Origin: CAZRIE01 sp964600075
GTDB taxonomy: Bacteria; Bacteroidota; Bacteroidia; Flavobacteriales; Flavobacteriaceae
Reading direction: 5' to 3'
DNA: 10,546 nt
Assembly: GCA_964600075.1 (NCBI GenBank)
Contig: CAZRIE010000137.1
Coordinates: 1 to 10,546 of the forward strand
Numbering within the stretch: position 1 is the first letter of the stretch; every line of letters begins with the position of its first letter. Of the stretch, positions 6,901 to 10,546 are shown piece by piece. A program made the position numbers and the translations under genes. Under the pieces are notes generated by a model, which worked only from the letters and a program-made list of their open reading frames with translations, did no database searches and had not been told where the DNA came from.

Positions 6901-7272
6901 ATGAAACAACTGTTACTTGTTTTCTTTGGTGGCGGCCTAGGGAGCCTTCTTCGTTATCTCATTTCAAAAGCTTTTAACAATTATTTTCAGCACTTCTTTT
7001 TAGGTACTTTTTTGGTAAACATCATCGGATGTCTATTAATCGGTATTATTTTAGGTATTTCTTTCAAGGGAAACTATCTCTCCGACAATCAGACCCTTTT
7101 GTTGGCTACAGGTTTCTGCGGTGGCTTTACCACTTTTTCAACTTTTGCCTTTGAAAAGCACTCCCTTATCACCTCGGGAGAATTCATTCACTTCGCCATC
7201 TACACTATAGCAAGCATTGCGGTTGGCTTATTTGCCGTTGCGTTAGGGCTTTGGTTTGCCAAAATGTTGTAG
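6901..7272 (+). CDS. crcB: CrcB/Fluc fluoride ion channel
   Basis: A 123-aa protein, the usual length for Fluc, which exports fluoride across the cytoplasmic membrane as an antiparallel homodimer. Family motifs are all present: GGGLGSLLRYLIS (residues about 10-22), GTFLVNIIGCLLIG (about 35-48, with the conserved pore Asn), and GFCGGFTTFSTFAFE (about 71-85), which supplies the Phe 'box' and the central sodium site. Four membrane helices can be drawn. As a single-gene Fluc it should form a homodimer. TAATTTG at 6889-6895 lies only 5 bp before the ATG, so a nearly leaderless transcript is possible, but no TTTG box lies at the right distance. There is no room for a fluoride riboswitch between the promoter-like element and the start. 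Tandem repeats begin 10 bp after the stop. Confidence 0.95.
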   Translation: MKQLLLVFFGGGLGSLLRYLISKAFNNYFQHFFLGTFLVNIIGCLLIGIILGISFKGNYLSDNQTLLLATGFCGGFTTFSTFAFEKHSLITSGEFIHFAIYTIASIAVGLFAVALGLWFAKML

Positions 7273-7282
7273 AAATTGCATC

Positions 7283-7338
7283 TTCTGTCCTTTTCTGTCC
7301 TTTTCTGTCCTTTTCTGTCCTTTTCTGTCCTTTTCTGT
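7283..7338 (+). repeat. 10-bp tandem repeat, 5.6 perfect copies
   Basis: TTCTGTCCTT is repeated five times without a mismatch from 7283 to 7332, followed by the partial unit TTCTGT. The period is close to one helical turn, so the repeated bases fall on the same face of the DNA. The array begins 10 bp after the crcB stop codon. Perfect identity suggests recent expansion by slippage, with copy number likely to vary between strains. It is too short a unit, and without spacers, to be CRISPR. Confidence 0.95.
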
Positions 7339-7359
7339 AATTTATATTGAAAAAGGACA
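7326..7359 (+). terminator. Hairpin formed by last repeat copy and a single downstream arm
   Basis: TGTCCTTTT at 7326-7334 is perfectly complementary to AAAAGGACA at 7351-7359, giving a 9-bp stem with a 16-nt loop. The same right arm could pair with any earlier repeat copy. It is a candidate 3' structure or terminator for crcB, although no U-tract follows. Confidence 0.45.
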
Positions 7360-7483
7360 AATGTAGGCTCATATTTTAACATTTTTCGACGTTTCGTCAG
7401 GTTTACCTCACTATTTCTAATGTTTCTGCGATTTTATTGCAAACAAAAAATCATAAATTCATTTTTCATTAGTTTCAATTCTA

Positions 7484-7505
7484 TACCCCAATTTTTTAGG
7501 GGGTA
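7484..7505. promoter_or_regulatory. Distal operator-like inverted repeat TACCC-N12-GGGTA
   Basis: TACCC (7484-7488) and GGGTA (7501-7505) form a dyad with 12 nt between the arms; the left arm is preceded by TA and followed by a fourth C. The same architecture recurs exactly 51 bp downstream, which argues for a protein-binding site over an RNA hairpin. Confidence 0.5.
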
Positions 7506-7534
7506 ATATTATCAAACTCGTAATAATTTAGATA

Positions 7535-7556
7535 TACCCCTATAAATTTGAGGGTA
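7535..7556. promoter_or_regulatory. Proximal operator-like inverted repeat overlapping the -33 box
   Basis: TACCC (7535-7539) and GGGTA (7552-7556), again 12 nt apart, bracket the TTTG -33 element at 7547-7550. A factor bound here would touch the promoter directly, as a repressor or as a class-II-type activator. Confidence 0.5.
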
Positions 7557-7579
7557 TTAGTAATATTAATATATATTTG
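7547..7579 (+). promoter_or_regulatory. Bacteroidota promoter for the PII-amtB cluster
   Basis: TTTG at 7547-7550 and TATATTTG at 7572-7579 match TTTG / TAnnTTTG perfectly, with a 21-nt spacer at the upper end of the accepted range. The PII start codon is 23 bp downstream, and the intervening sequence is A-rich as is typical for the phylum. Confidence 0.7.
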
Positions 7580-7602
7580 CCGCATTAATAAAAATAAATA
7601 CT

Positions 7603-7941
7603 ATGAAACAAATCGAGGCAATAATTAGAAAATCCAAATTTGATGACGTCAAGAAGGCGTTGCATCAAATTGAGGTCAATTTCTTTAGTTACTGGGATGT
7701 AACAGGGGTTGGAAATGAAAAACAAGGTCACGTATATCGAGGCATTTCATACAGTACCAGCGATATACAGCGCAGGTATCTCTCTATAGTGGTATCGGAC
7801 GAGTTTTTAGAAAAAACTATTGACATCATTTTAGAATCCGCTTACACGGGTAACGTGGGTGATGGTAAGGTATTCGTTTCAGAAATAGTTGAAGCGTATA
7901 GAATACGAACCAAGGAAAGCGGGCAATCAGGAATCAACTAA
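7603..7941 (+). CDS. glnK: P-II family nitrogen regulator (GlnK/GlnB-like)
   Basis: This 112-aa PII signal protein forms trimers that read ATP/ADP and 2-oxoglutarate and, in GlnK-AmtB pairs, plug the ammonium channel. The start MKQIEAIIRKSKFDDVKKAL and the C-terminal signature TGNVGDGKVFVSEIVEAYRIRT are typical; the GDGK loop contacts ATP. The T-loop region (residues about 37-55, GNEKQGHVYRGISYSTSDI) is atypical. By my alignment it is one residue shorter than E. coli GlnB before the YRG, has E39 where GlnB has the metal-ligand Gln39, and R57 at the position of Lys58. Tyr50 aligns with the uridylylated Tyr51, so modification cannot be excluded. The gene lies 27 bp upstream of amtB, the classic glnK-amtB order, and has a strong promoter with two operator-like sites. 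Naming it glnK rests on this linkage. Confidence 0.92.
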   Translation: MKQIEAIIRKSKFDDVKKALHQIEVNFFSYWDVTGVGNEKQGHVYRGISYSTSDIQRRYLSIVVSDEFLEKTIDIILESAYTGNVGDGKVFVSEIVEAYRIRTKESGQSGIN

Positions 7942-7968
7942 ACCTCCAATAACTAAACTATTAAAAAA

Positions 7969-9201
7969 ATGGACGCAGGACTATTTACAGCAAATAATAT
8001 ATGGATGATGTTGGCTACCGCTTTGGTATTCTTCATGCACACTGGTTTCGCATTTTTAGAAATCGGCTTGACCAGACAGAAAAATACGATTAACATATTA
8101 TTTAAGAACATTTTTATTATCACGGGTGGACTATTGCTTTACTATGCATGGGGATTCAATATGATGTATCCAGGGTTTGAGGAAGGATCATCCGGAATTT
8201 TCGGGTTTGCAGGCTTTGGCATTGCAGCCCCTGAAGGTGGCATGACCGCAGAGTACGCCGATGGCGGATATACGTGGTGGACAGACTTCTTGTTTCAGGG
8301 CATGTTCGCTGCAACAGCGGCAACTATTGTTTCTGGTGCCGTTGCAGAACGTATTAAGATAGGTGCTTTCATGATTTTCACTGTTGTCTACGTTGGGCTC
8401 GTTTACCCGATAGTAGGTGCTTGGAAATGGGGAGGCGGTTTCTTGGATTCTTGGGGCTTTTATGACTTTGCTGGCTCTACGCTTGTACACTCCGTTGGAG
8501 GCTGGGCCGCATTGGTAGCTATCTTTTTGTTAGGCTCTAGAATCGGAAAATTCGATGAAAACGGTAAAGCCAAGGCGATTCCCGGGCACAGCATACCCAT
8601 GGCCACAGCCGGGGTATTGATTCTGTGGTTGGGCTGGTTCGGCTTTAATGGCGGCTCGGTGCTTTCTGCAGATCCCGAATTGACCTCTTTGGTTTTGGTT
8701 ACTACGAGTTTGGCTGCTGCAGCCGGTGGTTTTGGCGCATTCTTTCTTTCAACGGTACTATATAAAAACTTAGACCTTACTATGTTTCTGAACGGAATTT
8801 TGGGTGGCCTTGTGGGTATCACCGCGGGGGCCGATCTAATGTCACCTAACGAGGCCGTGATTATAGGTTTCTTAGCAGGTCTTATCGTTGTTCTTGGTGT
8901 CGCATTTATAGACAAAATGAAATTAGACGATCCTGTAGGTGCCGTAACGGTTCACTTGATATGTGGTATCTGGGGCACTCTTGCCGTAGGTATCTTTGGC
9001 GCTAAAGCCGGTGGAGACCAGTTTCTCACACAATTGTACGGCGTACTGATTGTCGGGGCCTTTTGTGTGATATGTTCCTTTATTATTCTCGGTGCGTTGA
9101 AAGCCATTATGGGACTTCGCGTCAGCAAACAAGAAGAAATCGAAGGTCTGGATATTCACGAACACGGTATGGATGCGTATCCTGATTTTATCAATGACTA
9201 A
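7969..9201 (+). CDS. amtB: AmtB ammonium channel/transporter
   Basis: A 410-aa protein of the Amt/Mep/Rh family, expected as an inner-membrane trimer with 11 helices per subunit. Signature residues are present: D166 in YDFAGSTLVHSVGG, the twin pore histidines H174 and H329 (VHLICGIWGT), F113 in QGMFAATAATIVSGAVAER and F224/F226 in GWFGFNGG for the aromatic gate, and the W of VGAWKWGGG. Unlike E. coli AmtB there is no clear cleavable signal peptide; the protein opens MDAGLFTANNIWMMLATALVFF, directly with helix 1. The cytosolic tail LRVSKQEEIEGLDIHEHGMDAYPDF is the conserved segment that couples subunits and meets the PII T-loop. It follows the PII gene by 27 bp, with an A-run before the ATG, so the two are surely one operon. 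A perfect hairpin follows the stop. Confidence 0.97.
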   Translation: MDAGLFTANNIWMMLATALVFFMHTGFAFLEIGLTRQKNTINILFKNIFIITGGLLLYYAWGFNMMYPGFEEGSSGIFGFAGFGIAAPEGGMTAEYADGGYTWWTDFLFQGMFAATAATIVSGAVAERIKIGAFMIFTVVYVGLVYPIVGAWKWGGGFLDSWGFYDFAGSTLVHSVGGWAALVAIFLLGSRIGKFDENGKAKAIPGHSIPMATAGVLILWLGWFGFNGGSVLSADPELTSLVLVTTSLAAAAGGFGAFFLSTVLYKNLDLTMFLNGILGGLVGITAGADLMSPNEAVIIGFLAGLIVVLGVAFIDKMKLDDPVGAVTVHLICGIWGTLAVGIFGAKAGGDQFLTQLYGVLIVGAFCVICSFIILGALKAIMGLRVSKQEEIEGLDIHEHGMDAYPDFIND

Positions 9202-9214
9202 TTCAAAAAAAGGA

Positions 9215-9242
9215 AACGGAGCGTTTTGCAGAACGCTCCGTT
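9215..9242 (+). terminator. Perfect 11-bp hairpin between amtB and the porin gene
   Basis: AACGGAGCGTT (9215-9225) and AACGCTCCGTT (9232-9242) pair completely around a 6-nt loop. It starts 13 bp after the amtB stop and is preceded by an A-run (9205-9211). Only a short TT-ATAT stretch follows, so it may terminate partially and set a lower level of porin transcript, or protect the 3' end of the PII-amtB message. Confidence 0.75.
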
Positions 9243-9312
9243 ATATAACCCTTTCAAAATACTGATCGATCAAAAAAATCATCCCCTTATGGGACAACTA
9301 AAATTCAAACAG

Positions 9313-10476
9313 ATGAAAGCGATTACATTTACAAAGTACGTAAAAAATATATTTTTATTGTTATTAATGCTCCTTTCCACTTCCGCCATTGTTGCTCAGG
9401 ATGAGGAAGAGGATACAAAACCAAAATTCTCCTTTAGTGGATCGGTGGACGCTTACTATAGAACCAATTTTAACGGCTTAAACAGTACAGTACCTGTCAT
9501 CGAAAATGGTGAGGAAATTGGAGAAATATCTCCAAGTGCTCCTGGTTCATCTTTTGCCAATGATACCGGCTTCGCAATTGGTATGATCAATTTGATTGCT
9601 GGCTATGAAGGAAAAAAAGTAGGCTTTGTAGCAGATTTGGTTTTTGGACCAAGAGGTGAAGATGCCGTATTCAATGACATTGGGTCTACTAACGTAGTTA
9701 ACCAATTATATGTCTATTGGAATGTTTCGGACAAGGTCACATTGACCCTTGGTAACTTCAACACTTTTCTAGGTTATGAAGTTATTTCTCCGGTGGCAAA
9801 CTTTAACTACAGTACGTCCTACATGTTCTCTTATGGACCTTTTTCTCATGCAGGACTTAAGGCGGACTTCGATTTGGGGAATGATTGGTCAGCAATGGTA
9901 GCCATTTTAAATCAGACCGATTTTACCTCCTCTGCCCGAGTAAGCGATTTGAGTTTTGGTGCGCAACTTGGATACTCAGGTCAATTTCTCAATTTTCTGT
10001 ATGGAAAACAGGGAGTTGACAAGATTTTTGTAGATGGTGCTATTGTAGAACCAGACATCAAAGGGCTCTTCCAGATAGATTATACCGGTGGATTTAATTT
10101 TGGGGAAGACTTCTTTTTGGGAATCAATGCCACCTATCAGGATACCGGTGATGTAGGTTATGATGAAGATACACCGGAGGATCTTGGATTTTACGGGGTA
10201 GCCTTATATCCTCAATATACAACTTCGGAGACCTTCACTATTGGTTTAAGGGCTGAATATTTTGAAGAAATAGGAGATTTTGGAGCTATTGGTACGGGAA
10301 TGATGGATTCGAACGTATTTGCCATTACTGCTACAGGCAATATCCAAATTGGTAATCTTGCAATAAAGCCAGAAATCAGATTGGATACTGCCTCAGATAA
10401 TTCCTTCTTGAACTCAGACCTTGAAGCTCAGGATAATTTGTCATCATTCGTATTGGCAGCTGTCTATTCGTTCTAG
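9313..10476 (+). CDS. Outer-membrane beta-barrel porin, OmpL/BBP2-like, linked to amtB
   Basis: From the ATG at 9313 the protein is 387 aa. It has a basic start and a hydrophobic core (MKAITFTKYVKNIFLLLLML) and likely signal peptidase cleavage after IVA at residue 28, leaving an acidic N-terminus (QDEEEDTK). ATG 9289 is an alternative start; the TTG at 9226 lies inside the hairpin loop and is rejected. The rest alternates aromatic and polar residues in beta-strand fashion. It includes FSGSVDAYYRTNF, VNQLYVYWNVSDKVTLTLGNFNTFLGYE and SYMFSYGPFSHAGLKADF, which I recall as typical of the putative beta-barrel porin-2 family. It ends in AAVYSF, with the terminal Phe expected for BAM insertion. Its position after amtB suggests it admits ammonium or another small nitrogen compound to the periplasm; the solute is inference. 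Confidence 0.85.
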   Translation: MKAITFTKYVKNIFLLLLMLLSTSAIVAQDEEEDTKPKFSFSGSVDAYYRTNFNGLNSTVPVIENGEEIGEISPSAPGSSFANDTGFAIGMINLIAGYEGKKVGFVADLVFGPRGEDAVFNDIGSTNVVNQLYVYWNVSDKVTLTLGNFNTFLGYEVISPVANFNYSTSYMFSYGPFSHAGLKADFDLGNDWSAMVAILNQTDFTSSARVSDLSFGAQLGYSGQFLNFLYGKQGVDKIFVDGAIVEPDIKGLFQIDYTGGFNFGEDFFLGINATYQDTGDVGYDEDTPEDLGFYGVALYPQYTTSETFTIGLRAEYFEEIGDFGAIGTGMMDSNVFAITATGNIQIGNLAIKPEIRLDTASDNSFLNSDLEAQDNLSSFVLAAVYSF

Positions 10477-10546
10477 AACAAAAATTAATTGTTAAGTGTT
10501 TTTTATAGTTTAAGTTGTTCAAAAGCCCTGTTCGTCCCCCCGCGAA

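Larger units (their letters stand above)
7273..7602. other. 330-bp intergenic region rich in repeats and regulatory sites
   Basis: No credible gene lies here. In order it holds a 10-bp tandem array (7283-7338), a complementary arm making a hairpin (to 7359), about 120 bp of AT-rich sequence where I see nothing, two operator-like inverted repeats (7484-7556) and a promoter for the PII gene (7547-7579). Confidence 0.8.

Noticed and set aside
7283..7338. Short CRISPR-like array
   Set aside because: The 10-bp units abut with no spacers and no cas genes are present.
7200..7382. Minus-strand ORF with repeated KDRKGQKRTE residues
   Set aside because: It is the translation of the 10-bp tandem repeat plus antisense of crcB, with no start context or plausible domain.
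8188..9165. Minus-strand ORFs inside amtB
   Set aside because: They are shadow frames of a well-conserved transporter gene, with no recognisable protein features.
9226..9312. TTG start at 9226 for the porin
   Set aside because: It lies in the loop of the 9215-9242 hairpin and would put 29 unrelated residues before the signal peptide.

Overview
The window looks like chromosomal DNA of a marine-type member of the Flavobacteriaceae (Bacteroidota). The evidence is the protein families (SigZ-type sigma factor, S9B dipeptidyl peptidase, PII-AmtB-porin cluster), A-rich leaders in place of clear Shine-Dalgarno sites, and promoters of the Bacteroidota TTTG / TAnnTTTG type. The genus assignment is open. 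No mobile element, CRISPR array, tRNA or rRNA is visible.

Region 1 (1-2314) is AT-rich. It holds a 5'-truncated PhzF-like epimerase/isomerase gene, a SigZ-type ECF sigma factor gene, and a second, divergent PhzF-like gene whose active-site segment departs from the usual motif. All three read rightward and are closely spaced. The PhzF fold does not by itself imply phenazine synthesis.

Region 2 (2382-about 3599) is the remnant of a secreted GH5 cellulase-like lipoprotein. At least two frameshifts, both near homopolymers, and three in-frame stops break it. The last stop appears to fall exactly where the catalytic nucleophile glutamate should be. A long imperfect hairpin (3560-3604) closes the remnant.

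Region 3 (3647-6291) has an intact DPP-IV-like S9 serine peptidase with a signal peptide. Facing it is a MazG-like nucleotide pyrophosphohydrolase gene on the minus strand.

Region 4 (6365-7272) has two small membrane-protein genes (62 and 59 aa) and a CrcB/Fluc fluoride channel. Downstream of crcB is an array of 10-bp tandem repeats.

Region 5 (7480-10476) is a nitrogen-acquisition cluster: PII regulator, AmtB ammonium channel and an outer-membrane beta-barrel porin. It is preceded by a good Bacteroidota promoter and by two TACCC-N12-GGGTA inverted repeats 51 bp apart that look like operators. A perfect 11-bp hairpin separates amtB from the porin. The likely logic is solute entry through the porin, ammonium uptake by AmtB, and gating of AmtB by PII.

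Most of the window is ordinary. The best leads are the twin operator-like sites, the repeat/hairpin structure after crcB, the decayed cellulase, and the odd PhzF and PII active regions. I see no convincing new multi-gene system.
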